Positions 20,388 to 32,515 of a stretch of 64,000 nt of DNA are shown here, piece by piece. A program made the position numbers and the translations under genes. The first letter of the stretch is position 1. Every line of letters starts with the position of its first letter. Location of the stretch: contig OZ025796.1 of the NCBI GenBank assembly GCA_964019425.1, positions 992,001 through 1,056,000 of the forward strand. Reading direction: 5' to 3'. The stretch is from Flectonema sp. DT1601 (taxonomy: Eukaryota; Euglenozoa; Diplonemea; Diplonemida; Diplonemidae). The notes below the pieces were generated by a model. That model made no database searches and was not told where the DNA came from. It worked only from the letters and a program-made list of their open reading frames with translations.

Positions 20388-20849
20388 TTAGGTTTTCATT
20401 ACCATTTGAATGGGACCACCACTTGTGATTTTCCCTCTCTCCGCAACCTCTCGTTGTAGCTGACAGGCACTGCAGCATGCGCAGCAACATCCTACTAAAA
20501 TGTCTTGTAGCCATGTGCCGTTTATTTTATATCCAGTTCTTATGAGGTGTCTTGCATAGATAGATTGTGTAAGTGGACCACACAGAGAACAGATTAAATT
20601 TAATAAGAATGCAGTTTCGTCATAATTTGTCTTCACGTCAGCTAATGCAAGGGGGCAACAACAACACACACGAAGACAAATCACACAATCTAAATGGCAT
20701 GCAAACAGGTCTGTTTTCCAACCTTTTCCATCATTGATTATAGGCTCATTAACTTCATCGCATAGGAATTGTTCCTTGTCTTCCTCTGCCGGCTCAGTGT
20801 TGTCTTTACCTTTTTGACGTGGAGAATCGTTTCCCTTGGCTCTCTGCAT
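20388..20849 (-). CDS. PLAC8 family cysteine-rich protein
   Basis: 153 residues. A charged N-terminus of about 45 residues precedes the PLAC8 domain. First Cys cluster: FACHLDCVICLRVCCCCPLA (about 49-68). Second: GTWLQDILVGCCCACCSACQ (about 111-130) followed by LQREVAERG, which is the family's CCxxCxxxQxxRE signature. The domain is usually membrane-associated; relatives act in cadmium resistance, cell-size control and calcium handling. The specific role here is unknown. The acceptor TCTCTCTTTACAG ends 6 nt before the ATG, one of the clearest leader splice sites in the window. Confidence 0.82.
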   Translation of the reverse strand: MQRAKGNDSPRQKGKDNTEPAEEDKEQFLCDEVNEPIINDGKGWKTDLFACHLDCVICLRVCCCCPLALADVKTNYDETAFLLNLICSLCGPLTQSIYARHLIRTGYKINGTWLQDILVGCCCACCSACQLQREVAERGKITSGGPIQMVMKT

Positions 20850-21491
20850 AGGGCCCTGTAAAGAGAGAAAAAAAAGAAATAAGATAATTGTTAAAACAGA
20901 AAGTCTTAGTATTTATTATTTCCCCTTTTTTTTCTCAATTATTTTAGGAAACACTTTTTCTGCAAAGTCGCAAGCACAAAAAAAAAAGGACCGCTTTGTC
21001 GCAATATGGCGAGGCGATGGTTCAATCAGTCTTTCCTCGGCACGCTAAGGGATAGATAAAAATCATAAAGGAAAGGAATATTGCACACTATTCAGGGCGC
21101 AGAATATTCCTAAAATAACCAAAAATACGGAGATTATTTCGATCGTACTTGTGTGGGGAAAGATGACCAAAATCAAATTAAAATATCCTTAGGAAAATGC
21201 GACACAGGGTCGACACCTCCCAATAGCTTGTTTAGTACAGCGCATGCTGGGGGGGAAATAGTATAGTAAGAGTACCTCAACTAAATAATATTAAAACTCA
21301 AAAACCATTCAGATAAGCCTTATATTTTGTTGATCGCAGCTAGTTTTACTGGCGCACAGGGAAATAGATAACATGACATAATAAATAACGGCTCTTAATC
21401 TGAATAGTTTCTTCTCCGACTTCGTCGGTGCAAAAAAAAAAAAAAAAAAAATTTAAAAAAAAATTGGGGGAAAAGAAAATGTTAGTTATTA
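20850..21491. other. Intergenic carrying an A-tailed repeat
   Basis: Holds the repeat copy at 21308-21451, then a stretch of A and T. No gene is seen. Confidence 0.5.
21308..21451 (+). repeat. A-tailed structured retroposon-like element, copy 1
   Basis: 124 bp followed by A20. By eye it is about 85% identical to 37947-38077. The left end ATTCAGATAAGCC is complementary to internal GGCTCTTAATCTGAAT, giving a long stem. A second hairpin CCGAC-TTC-GTCGG sits just before the tail. The plus-strand A tail gives the orientation. No tRNA box A or B was recognised. Confidence 0.7.
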
Positions 21492-22517
21492 TCACAGGGC
21501 GATAATATCAAAAGTGATGTCGGATTTTTGAAGATTTCTCTTTACAGCACCAACCATCGGAGGAGGGCCACAAATTAAAGTGGCTGATGTCTCCCTGGAT
21601 GGGGGCAAGAAATCTAACAAAGCAGTAGTTATGTATCCTATGCTGTAAGGCCAAGGTGTAGCCGGATTTGACATTTTGTCAATTGTGTACCAAACTTTTA
21701 GTCTTCGAGGATAGTTTGATGATATTTGCTGAAGCTCTTTAAAAAGCAAAATATCATCTTCGGATGTACTGGCATATAAAAGTCTGATTTTTGTACTGTC
21801 GTAAGGATCGCTGAGAACTTTTTTAATTAAACTATACGGTTTTAAAACACTTTCCTGAGTTTCCATATTGAAGATTGTACAAGTCGCGTAATTCATGAAA
21901 ACGAGTAGAGATTGGATCTGAAGCGCCGTATCTCCACAATGCGCATATCTTCGCTGTGAAAGACAGACGTAGAAGCGTACAGAATGGGAACCAAGTAGCA
22001 AGAAGGTGAGTGATTTCAGACAGTGACATCAAAGCTTTCTGGTAATGTTTCAGATTCCAAGATTCAGCAGCAGATTCCTGAAGAGTAGCAATACTTTTAG
22101 GGAATTCAGGTGATGAAGTGTCTGGTGAAAGACACCGCTCGCATTGACAATTAAAGTCAAAGTGGTACTTCAGATACTTCAATCTGGAAGGTAAATCTTC
22201 ATAAATCACAGGACAGTAACTTAGAGTCAGTTCTTCTCCTTTCATAACAGGAGAAATCGCAGATACAATAATAGAATTATCACCTAGGAAGTGATACGTG
22301 CAGTTAGGTTGGCAGCTGTGATTCAGTCTACTGGCTTCTTCAAATAAACCATAGTTCTCTGCTCCACTAGTCTGTGCCCATACACCATCATTGCATATTT
22401 CATAACAATTGCCTTGCAGCTTTGCTCGAAATGAGTCCCCTTGCAGTTGGTTTATTTTATTTTTGACTGTTTCATCAGAGGCTTCTGCCTTCAAGAGCAA
22501 TGCTTTCCATCCATCTG
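21492..22517 (-). pseudogene. SMYD-type SET fragment joined to NADH-cytochrome b5 reductase C-terminus
   Basis: Frame 1 (upper part, down to about 21832) encodes the C-terminal half of a SMYD/SET domain: ASRLNHSCQPNC, then KGEELTLSY and the post-SET zinc site FNCQCERC. Frame 2 (about 21860-21492) encodes the NAD-binding end of cytochrome b5 reductase: SLIKKVLSDP, LKVWYTIDK and CGPPPM. The two lie in different frames, with the switch near 21860. No in-frame ATG precedes the SET part, whose N-terminal half and MYND finger are missing; only an acceptor-like TACTTTCAG at 22518-22526 precedes it. Best read as a decayed chimera at the edge of the gene desert. A gene with unseen upstream exons and a splice at the frame switch is the alternative. 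Confidence 0.65.
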
Positions 22518-23301
22518 CTGAAAGTAATATTTAAGGAAAGCCAAAGACGATAAGACTGTTGAAAAGATAGTATAATTTCTATATATAGTGGCAGTTGTAT
22601 ACTTTTACCGTAGATTTTGATTGTTATCTCTTATTTTAGTTATTCGGCTTCAGTCTTCTCATAGAAACATTGACGTGATATCGGATTCCTGTAAAAATAA
22701 AAAATGAGATTAACAAGAATGTAACAGAGATTCATTTGGACTGGAACCGCATTTTCATGAAAAGCGTTTATGGACATCGTGAGTCGAAAAAAAAAAAAAT
22801 CAAAGAAATAAATTTAAAAAAAAAAATCAAAGAAATCAACAATGCTGATGCACTTTAACCTGCATCCTCTAGGGAAAGCAGTACTATGAGAGGGAGTTGT
22901 TGTTTTTTTTTCCCTTCGGTGCTTATGCAAAATCTTCATATGCACATTAGTGTTTTTATTTTTTTTTGTTCTTCTTTTAGTTTCTTTGGATTTTTTTTTT
23001 TATTATTATTATTTTTTTCTTTTTCATTTTTTTTTTTCTTTTAGTTTCTTTTCTTTTTCTTTCTTTCTTCTTTTTTTTTTTTTCTATTTCGTATTCATTT
23101 TTTTTTTCTATTTTAACGGCTTGCTCGTGTTACGAATTATCAATAAACAAGATTGTAGCCTTATAGAGTCCAGCGTTTAGTATTTTGTATTGCAACGTAC
23201 AATCGCCATAAGTTTTGTGATGGAAAGGCTATGAGCACGCTTCTAACTAAGATGTGTTCCTTTTATTCTTGATTCCCATATGAGGATAATATATTACGAG
23301 A

Positions 23302-23332
<31 letters not shown>

Positions 23333-23362
23333 AGCGGAATATTGCTGTGTTGGATTTTTTGA

Positions 23363-23394
<32 letters not shown>

Positions 23395-24644
23395 GTTGTT
23401 GCTGGTTCTTTGTTTCCTGGAAAGCTGTATAATAATAGATTGAAAAGTGAATCATCAAAAATATGTGGGAAGAAACCACTCACATAATTCCTGTTTTTGT
23501 TTGCTTAACAAAATAGACAGGACGTTTCGATTTCTCTTTTCTTTTCTTTTAAAATAAAATAAAATAAAATAAAATTTCCTCCTTACTTTTTCTATTTTCG
23601 AGGAAAAGTTGAGAGAGGGAGTATTTGCAATTAGACGAAATGGGTGGAGGAAATGGGTGGGGGGAAAACGGTGGACGAAATGGGTGGAGGAAATGGTGAG
23701 GAAAATATAAAATTAAAAAAAAAGGAAACAAAAAAAAACTTTATCACTAGTCTGTTTCCTGTTTTGAAAAATATTATTTTAATTTTTTTTTTTTCTTCTT
23801 TTTTGTTGACGCTAGCGGAGAATTCTGCTTGGTGAGAAAATAAAAAAAAATCGAATAGAATATAAAAAAAAACATTTTTAGTATTTTGGGCGAACCTTCT
23901 TTGTGAAATCAACAGCCACTTGGTTAAACGAAAAAAGAAAAAAAGAAAAAAAAACCAAATTTCATTGAACTCTGCCCCTCACATTCCTTAACACTTTCGA
24001 CACCAAGAAGTTTGCAAGATCCGACTTTGGGAACTATAAACCTCCTAGCAGTGCCCTTGCTGCTTCTGGAACATGGCGGGGGAAAACTTAAGAAGAAAAA
24101 GAAAAGAAAAGGTTTACACCCCACAGCTATATACTGTCAACCGTTCATGTTGGAAAAAAAATTATAAATCAAGAGTAATTAAACAAGGAATTCTTTGCAA
24201 ATACGGTAAAAAAAGAGGGAACCGGCCTGAGAACATTTGTGACTCGGCACTTACAACCCGATTACCGATGTGCAATGACACGTTGGCATGTGAACAAATT
24301 GCAATATTTCTTGGTGTGGGATTACGTTAACGTAATGGAATGAAATTTGCTCCTACTGCGACATTTTCAATTGGGCTGATGCCCAATACAAATAACTATT
24401 CTCGGTTCTGGAATAGAGCATCCACCTTATGTTTAAGCAACTCTCTTTGCGAGCATTACTCAAGTACAAAGAAGGCAATGGCGAATCCACCAATGGCACG
24501 AGTGAAGCTCGAGCCAAAGCCAAGGAAAGTATTTTTTCTCTTTCTTTTTTTTTTTTTTCCATTTTTTTTTTTATTGCGCATTGGGAAAAAGTTATGAACA
24601 AGGGAAAAATTAGTTTTAAGCATATTTATATAAAGACATAAATA

Positions 24645-24715
24645 TATGTATTGTATCAAAGTTAATTAATTTAAATAATTAGTAATTTGTGATGCAGTGA
24701 CTAAAGTGAACAAGG
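24645..24715. repeat. Desert repeat family, copy 1
   Basis: Contains TGTATTGTATCA, then AATTTAAATAATTAGTAATT and GTGATGCAGTGACTAA. It aligns along its length with the copy at 32443-32515. Confidence 0.5.
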
Positions 24716-25382
24716 GGGAATTAAAAAAGAAAACGAGAGGAAAAACAACAAAGTACGTGTGAGAAGTTGACCGATTAAATTCTTTTATTTTATTTTTTTT
24801 TATTTTTTTTTTCTCCCCTGGAAAAAAAAAAAAAAAAAAAAAAGCGAGAAAAAAGAAGTCGAAACGCCTAACACTAACAATACACGTACCCAGAATCGTC
24901 AGCACCAAGTACAGTAAGGGGTGAGACAGTAGGTGTATGAATAACGAGCTAAAAACAAGCTGCAAAGGTCCCTAGCCCACAGGAGCTGGTTCCAACCGAT
25001 GATGAAATGATAAAAAGATTCAAATCAAGAGCGCTGTGTTGTAGCAACGTTCTTTTTTATTTTTTTTTTTTTTTATTTTTTTTTTTTTTTTTTTTTTTGC
25101 CTGCATAGCTTCGCCTGAAATAGTAATGGAATAGTAATGAAATAGTAAACAAGCTCCCCAAGGGCTTTAACGTAAGTTTTTTTTTTTTTTTTTTAATAGA
25201 ATTCAAGAAATCCAAGTTTTCATAAATTACACACAAGACTACATCAACAGTAATGTATTTCTGTGTTACCTAAAAGGAACCGAACATCTAAGTTAACGAT
25301 CAGTAAACAATGTACTTGGTAATAATTGAGTTAAATAGGAAAAAATATAAAAAAAAATATTTTTGATATTAAAAAAATAAAC

Positions 25383-25430
25383 ACAACTAATATATTGTAT
25401 CATAAGAACCTAAAAGAATAATTTGACCAC
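25383..25430. repeat. Desert repeat family, copy 2
   Basis: CAACTAATATATTGTATCAT followed by AAGAACCTAAAAGAATAATTT. It matches the first half of the copy at 32443-32515. Confidence 0.5.
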
Positions 25431-28295
25431 CTATGGATACCGTGACCATGCTCAACCTAACCTTTAAGGTAACTATCAGCTTCGAGAGTAAGCGCCTCTA
25501 TTCTATAGGAGAGAGGCAGGATAATAGTTTGAGCAAAAATATGTACTGGATCAAAGGGGAGAGGGAGGAGGGAAAGAACGAAATCTTCCGTATTTAATGT
25601 AAAGAAAAAGCACTTGGTGTCCTTGTGAGGTGCCACATCAGTTATTGGAAATCTATAAGTAATATTTCACACAGATGAGATCTGCTTTACCAAATTCTGA
25701 TCCGCGAACTACGTTGGTAAGTATAGAATTCAAAAGGACAGTTAATATATATCAGAAATATGATTGTCTCCGAGAATGTAACTACCCACTTTACAAAAAA
25801 AAAAAAAAAAAAAAAACATGCGAATACGAAAACAAGATCACGAAGATGGCAGGTTGTTTCCAAACCAAGGGATCTTCAATCTTTGCTCGATGGATGTAAA
25901 ATTTCCCTCAGGAAAAAAAAAAGAAAAAAAAAAAGAATAAGATAATTACATAAAAAAAAGAATCGTTGCACTGACTTCTTGTCATGAAGACGATTTGAAA
26001 ATTCTTTTTTTTTCCCTTACTTTTGTTTTTGCCTTTTTTTTTTTTTTTTGTTCCATAACGGACAATGAAAAAGAGTAATATTTATCAAAAAGGTGTCATC
26101 TACTCAGATAACATAGAGGAAGAAGCACGGGTCATGACGAACAGGCTGCGAAACACAAGTAAAAACGTCTACGCAGTCATAGACACGAACAAGTAAAGCC
26201 ACCCCAAACACAGATACACATTTCTGATTTACTATTGAAAATTACTCTAGCAGGAAAGTGCTTGCAATTAATCAACTAAACCACTTAGGTAACGTGTGTC
26301 ATGCTGCTGGCTGAAATGTGCAAACAAAAAATCGGGGGGTGGAAAAGAAGGATAAAAAAAAAAAAAGAGAGGAAGAACAGTAATTATGGATAAGATTGGC
26401 TTTATCGGGGAGCTGCAATCCAAATAATCAAATTAATTAATAAATCGTAGGAAAATCAAACAAAAAATAACGGTTGAGTAATTCCTTTTTTAGCTATACG
26501 AGTATGCTATAAGGTAGTGCACTATATCAAAAAATATTAAAAAATAAAGTTTAAAACACATTGGTCTTTTGCGGTTTTGCGGAGACTTAATTCCGTCTCC
26601 GTCACCGATAGTGTTTTTGTTCTTGCGGGCTTTGTCATGCCCTTCTGTTCTGCACGCCTATTGACATATTCAGTTTCTCACTCAGGAATTTCTAGAAGAG
26701 GAACAACACTCGAGGCTCATGAAGAGACCTGACCGGCTGTAGTTTCATTTCAGGGGGTTGTGTTGGGAAATCAATAAGTTAAAAAAAAATCATATTATTC
26801 AACCAACACGAAGACAATAAGAAATCTTAAAAAAAAAGGAAATTTTTCGCAACACTTTTTTTTTCTTTTAAAAAAAAAAAAAAACCAAGAAACAAAAAAA
26901 AAAAAAAAAAGAACAGAAGCCACTAGAAAGAAACAGTGCTCTAAGTATAAAGAATATCAAAAATAAATGGAAAGAAGATCCTCATTAAAACATGTTCATT
27001 CAGTCATGAATACCAGCGAGGTGTCCATGGATTATCACCAAAAAGCCATTAAAAGGAAAAAAAGAACACGCCATAGCTTTTTGGCGAAGAACCTGCGAAA
27101 ATGGTGTTCACTTCAGAAGTGAAATAGAACTGGTGTGGGTATACAAGTTTACTTTCGTATGTCTCGAAAGTGAAAAAAAAATAAAAAGAAAAACAGTAAA
27201 AATAAAAATAACCAAAAAACTAACAAGCACATCCGTCCACTTTCATACGGTAATAATTGTCAGGTTACATGGGCCGATCAATCGACCAGAGCTTTTACAA
27301 GAGCATGACTATATAAGGGTAATCCTTGTCTCCACTTGATGCATTTCAAGGGATGAGCATTCCTTCAAAAAGAGACGACTACGTCATCCAACTTTTGTTG
27401 ATTAGTCATAGAGCCAAGGGAACAACACAGAAAGGTTTAAAGAAATTATGTAAAGACCCCTCCCCAGCTAAGCCCAAAACTCTTGCATATGGGTTGCTTA
27501 AATAAGTCAAATCAACGCTGAGAATCTTATTGATGAATGATTGTAAAAACAATACCAGATATAATTATTGTGTCAACTGTACTCAGTGACATGCAGGTAA
27601 TAACGTTAAATGCACCATATCTAAGGTACCACAAAAGTGACTTGGCGAGATAATTTCAGGATCAACTATGCATAGCAAAATATATCGTGTTTCTTTTTTC
27701 TTTATTTCTATTTATTATTATTTTGTTGTTGTTTTTTTTTATTTTCTTTGTTTTTTTTCTTTTTTTGGTAGACGAAATAAAACTTACCGACGAAAGCATT
27801 ACCAAGAGTATATATTGTATCCCCTTGGTCCGCGCAACGTATAAATTGAAGCCCAGCTAACATTCAAAATGAATTTCTTATGCTAAGGTAATCAATTGGA
27901 AAGGGAAAAAAAAAATTAACGTTGTGAGGAAAATATGCGCGCGCCGAAAAAATCTGTGTATCGCATAAAGTGGATTACGCTCAAAAAAAAACTACAACCA
28001 GTTAGTTTTAATTTCCTTGTCGTGCACGAAGGGACTCAAGCAACGCATGGCGGCTCCAATGGTCTGAGAGGAGGGTGCCAATTAGTAAATTAAGAACGGG
28101 GAGAGAGAACGAATCCTTGGCCACTTTATTTTATTTTATTTATTTATCTGAGTCAGGGAAGTCAAACCGCTGGAGATGCTCACGAGGTACCAAGTTAGTT
28201 GGTACCACAACAAGATTCTCACAGTTTATGCAGCAACTTTGTGGGTACATTAGCCACGAAATTTTCCGTGCTGACAATCGGTTTATTTATACATT

Positions 28296-28330
<35 letters not shown>

Positions 28331-28383
28331 CATCGCTGCATGATTTTTTCTTAACTTCAAAACAAAGACAAAAAGAGAAATTG

Positions 28384-28411
28384 ATAATAATAATAATAAT
28401 AATAATAATAA
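28384..28411. repeat. AAT trinucleotide microsatellite
   Basis: About nine uninterrupted AAT units in the desert. Confidence 0.9.
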
Positions 28412-28986
28412 ATTTCATGGTTGAGGCATTTAAATAAAACGGCTTGGGCTCACCACAGTATCAATAGGCGCATTGCTCTACTTTATCCTGTCAGTATTGC
28501 TTACGGGATTTACATCATAATTGTTAGACTTAACAGGGTTAGTTTGGTGTATATGCGCCCACATTGAGCCGTATTTTTGATGCGTTCTATAACCATAGTA
28601 ATAATGGTAAAAAATAGAAATGTCGTGAGGCTTCTTTAAGACACCACACAAGAAAAAAAACGTAAGACGTTCGCCAATAACCACCAGTAACTGATAACTA
28701 CGTTTGTTTAAGCCAAGTCGGTCCCTGCTACTCACTAACGACATTGACTCAAATAGTGAGCAGAATGAAACCATTGAATCGCTTAGCCAAGGAAATAAGA
28801 TAAAGTTACCCCCTATAGTCTTGGTAACGTTGTCGGAAGAACCAGCTGCATCATGACGCATACAATACATACGGGTATCAACAAAGGTCAATCAAGTTGT
28901 TAATCTCTAACAACCTCCTGTTGTGAAGGAAGGAAGAAACAAACAGACCGATATCTTCAATGATGTAAAGCACAATAGAGCTACAC

Positions 28987-29020
<34 letters not shown>

Positions 29021-29618
29021 AGAAAGAAAGACAAGAAATTACTAAAAAGAACCCGGAGGTTGGAAAAAGAACTGGAACATTGTGGGCAATAAATATATAA
29101 GGTTTTTTCATCACAGCTCACCCCTTTATCTTCTCTCCATGAGGAACGCATGTACGTATTCAATCAGAGAGATTGATAGGAAAGTTGGTTGATTAGTTAG
29201 TGAGTGTGCAAACTGAGGGACAATCGTTCAACGCGGGCGTGAAATCCCAACAGAGTATCCAAAAGTTACCAAACAGCACCTAAATGCGTCCCTTCTGTTC
29301 CATAATATTAAGCTCCGTGATTTTTTGGTTAAAATCTTTGCAACACCTCCCCTCTTCAGATAAATTAGTGGAGTACAAAAGTTCTTCCATCTGCAGGGGC
29401 TCCTTTTCTTCCTTTCTCCTTTTGTTTCTTCCATAAAAACATTTTAAAAAAAAAAACATCTCCGACGTTTGGTGCAAATTATTAGGTGCACAAGCACGCA
29501 AAATATCAATGCAACAATTACTAATTTTGAAAATTGCAACCAGAATTAGTTTCTACTTTTTATTCTTTTTGTATTCCGTAGAGGTGTTGGAGGGGACTGA
29601 AATGTTTAAATTTATAAA

Positions 29619-29669
29619 ATACAACTGTATTGTATCATATTGTATTGTATCATATTAACATAAAGTAAA
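29619..29669. repeat. Desert repeat family, copy 3, with internal 15-bp duplication
   Basis: ACAACTGTATTGTATCATAT, with TGTATTGTATCATAT present twice in tandem, then TAACATAAAG. It leads directly into the G30 tract. Confidence 0.55.

Positions 29670-29699
<30 letters not shown>
29670..29699 (+). repeat. Poly-G tract, G30
   Basis: Thirty consecutive G on the plus strand. All other long runs in the window are A or T. Confidence 0.9.
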
Positions 29700-29700
<1 letters not shown>

Positions 29701-32442
29701 ATGGCCAGTTAGACAACTTAATAAAAAAAATAGTTATTTATACTTCTTAAGTACTTAAAGTATTTTACAGAAAAAAATAAAGGTCGCAGAGGGGAAGAAA
29801 AATAAGATAAAGACGTGCCCTTGTGAGGTTTCGCTTTTTTTTCTTCCCTCTTTTTTATTGTTTCCTAATTCCTCAAGTATTTCTGGCTAAGAGATACGAC
29901 GAACCGGCTATGGAAATCAACGGTAGAAGACAAGACTGAGTCAAAATCACTCCTATTCCATTAAATGTCATAGGCAAAACATGCGCCCATCAATTTCTGA
30001 AGACGCAAACACAAAAAAAATTATTATTTTCCCTTTGTAATTTTTTTCGAGCTTTTTTTTTTTTTTTTTGCTTTCTCCTGTGAAGTGCGAATAGATCGCC
30101 TACCAGTATTGAATAAGAAATAAATATAGAAAACGCAGATAATCTCTCACAGTAACCTTTTATAAGTCGGAGAGAGAACATAAAATGAGCACCGTCGCCG
30201 ATACAAAATGAAGAAACCCAAATTGTTTTCTGCGGATGTCGAGCGCTCATTGAAAAGTTCTTTCCGTTTCTATTCTGCAAGTCCCGAGTCAGCGAGTTAT
30301 CAGATGATATCTCTCTACAAAAATGGAAAGAAAAAAATTCTTTTCGAAAAACTATTAAAGGGACAGACAGCAAAAAACTTAGAAAAAAAAGAAAAAAAAA
30401 AGGAAACAAATATGGGACAAAAATAAGAAATTTGCTCCCCACAAGAACAGTATAGTGTTTGTCACAGCCGTGGCTAGCGGCGTGTGACTTCGGCTCATAT
30501 TTTATTTTATTTCATTTTTATTTTTTATTTTTTTTCATATAAGTTTTACCCCCCATAATATAAGACGGTAGAAAAGAATGCCAACAACAACCAAAAAAAA
30601 AAAAAAAAAAAAGGGCTTGGGGAAGATAAAGAAATAAGGGGTTTGATATTTTTTAAAAGAGGTCTTCATAATATTTAAAAAAAAAGGGGGGGAAAATGAA
30701 AGGCTCATAGAAATAACCATAAAAAAGTAACTACCAACACTACAAAGCTGCTCGAAAAATAATTCCAAAACAGGCACATCAACAGGGGAAGAAGCGGAAA
30801 CACATTCCACATGAGTCCGGTTGGGGATGTGAATAAAATATGTATATATACGAAAAAGAAATAATAGCTTTGCAACACAAGAAAACATAAAAATAAAAAA
30901 GAGTACTGGAATAAAAGAGATGTCGCAACACGAAACAAATCGGGATTGGACGCGCAGAACCCTTTTTCCACTTTCACGACGCAAAATATCAAGCGAATTA
31001 ACATAATTTTTGTAACAAATCACCAAATAAAGATCGTTTAAGTTATGGGTTTCTCAACTGTGAATCTCAATAATCTGAAGGGAGGGGACTAAATGAAAGG
31101 CAACACCAATCCGTACATTTTTCAACTAGGAAAGAACGAGGAAAAAAGGGGGAACAAGGCTATGAGCCCATAAGGTTTCCCTCTGGCTCATTCACAGAAT
31201 GGCCGGATAGGAAACAACAGAACGACTACACAGAACCCGTGATTCTGACATCAGATCGTAGACAAGTCTCGTTACTGATTCCAGAAGCACAGTCCTAGCT
31301 ATCGAAAAAGGCGAGAGAAAAAACATTTAGAAAAACAAGAAAAAAAGGAAGGAGAAAAAGAAAAAAATTTCACGATTTTTAATAAAATAAAAAACGATGG
31401 GGAAAAATACGCAACTAAAGGAACTTGAAAGGCTATCTTTCATTTCTGTAAAGGGTCGGTAGAAAACTTCTTCTATTTTTTTTTTTTTTTTTTTTTTAAA
31501 ATCCCACGAGGCTATCTAAGCGAGGATATCACTGACATCTATTGACAATATGAAACTTAAATCAAAAGAGAAGCTAAGAGAAAGCAAAACAGCTATCGAA
31601 AACCCGAGTAAAGGAACCGTCACCTTTCATACCCTTCGGGAAAAAAACCCCCCCCTGGATGCTGCCACCAAGAGTCTCTTGTGGTTGATTCAGTAAACGT
31701 CAATTACAGAATAGGCATTTTCGTTTAGGGATTTTTGCTTTTTGCATTCATATTGCAACAACAGTAACAAAAAGTTAGTAGTAAAAAGAAGAAGAAGAAG
31801 AGGAAGAGAATCATAATAATAAAAAAGCAAGAAGGCAGAACACAAAAAATAGACACCGTTGCGAAGAAAATGTTTTTTTTTTTTTGCAAAAAGATGGCAT
31901 ACCATGACTCTCTGGCTTGGAGCAGATTTCTTTCTTTGTTGATATGTACAGCCGGTACTCGGCAACGGAAATATACTATTAATCTGAGGAAAAAGATCCC
32001 CTCCAGGAGAACATAAAACAAAAGGGGTGGCACTTTGTCGGAAGTGAACGTTCTGCTGACTTACAATGCAGGGTCGGTTCAGTCTCTTTGAACGAACCTT
32101 TCGCCACAGATGTTTACGGCTCATCTGTGGTACCCTTAGAACTGGTTGCTTTGCGCTGGTTGGGTAAATCCAGCAGCAATGCAAATACAAATGAGAAAAC
32201 TAATGTCAAAAAAATGAGACAGAAACACATTCCAAAAAAAAAAAAAAAAAAAAAAAAAAAAGGAAAAGAAATACCACCCCTTGTCAACTGAAAAATTACA
32301 CGAGGTAATCTCCTCAACTTTGATAATTGACAACAAAAACAAAAACAAAACGGAAAATAAATGTGACCAGCGATAGTCCATCTCTCCCCGGGTTCCCAAT
32401 TAAAAGCTCTTTCCGGGGGGATGTATGTTCGATTTTGTAAAA

Positions 32443-32515
32443 ATTACAACTGTGTTGTATCATAAAAACATAAAGATAATTTAACATTAGTTTTAAATAC
32501 AGTGACTAAGGGTGA
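32443..32515. repeat. Desert repeat family, copy 4
   Basis: ATTACAACTGTGTTGTATCA, then AAAACATAAAGATAATTTAA and ATACAGTGACTAAGGGTGAT. This is the longest copy; the other three match different parts of it. Confidence 0.5.

Noticed and set aside
24073..24597. Two adjacent 85-codon plus-strand frames
   Set aside because: No recognisable family, second ends in a Phe run, and the strand is against all neighbours.
28478..28891. 137-codon minus-strand frame in the desert
   Set aside because: It is less repetitive than most, but a frame of this length is not unlikely in 18 kb; no motif, and no clear leader acceptor was seen.
31690..32190. 166-codon minus-strand frame in the desert
   Set aside because: The second half is Lys, Leu and Tyr low complexity from A/T and GAA runs; the first half shows no known domain.
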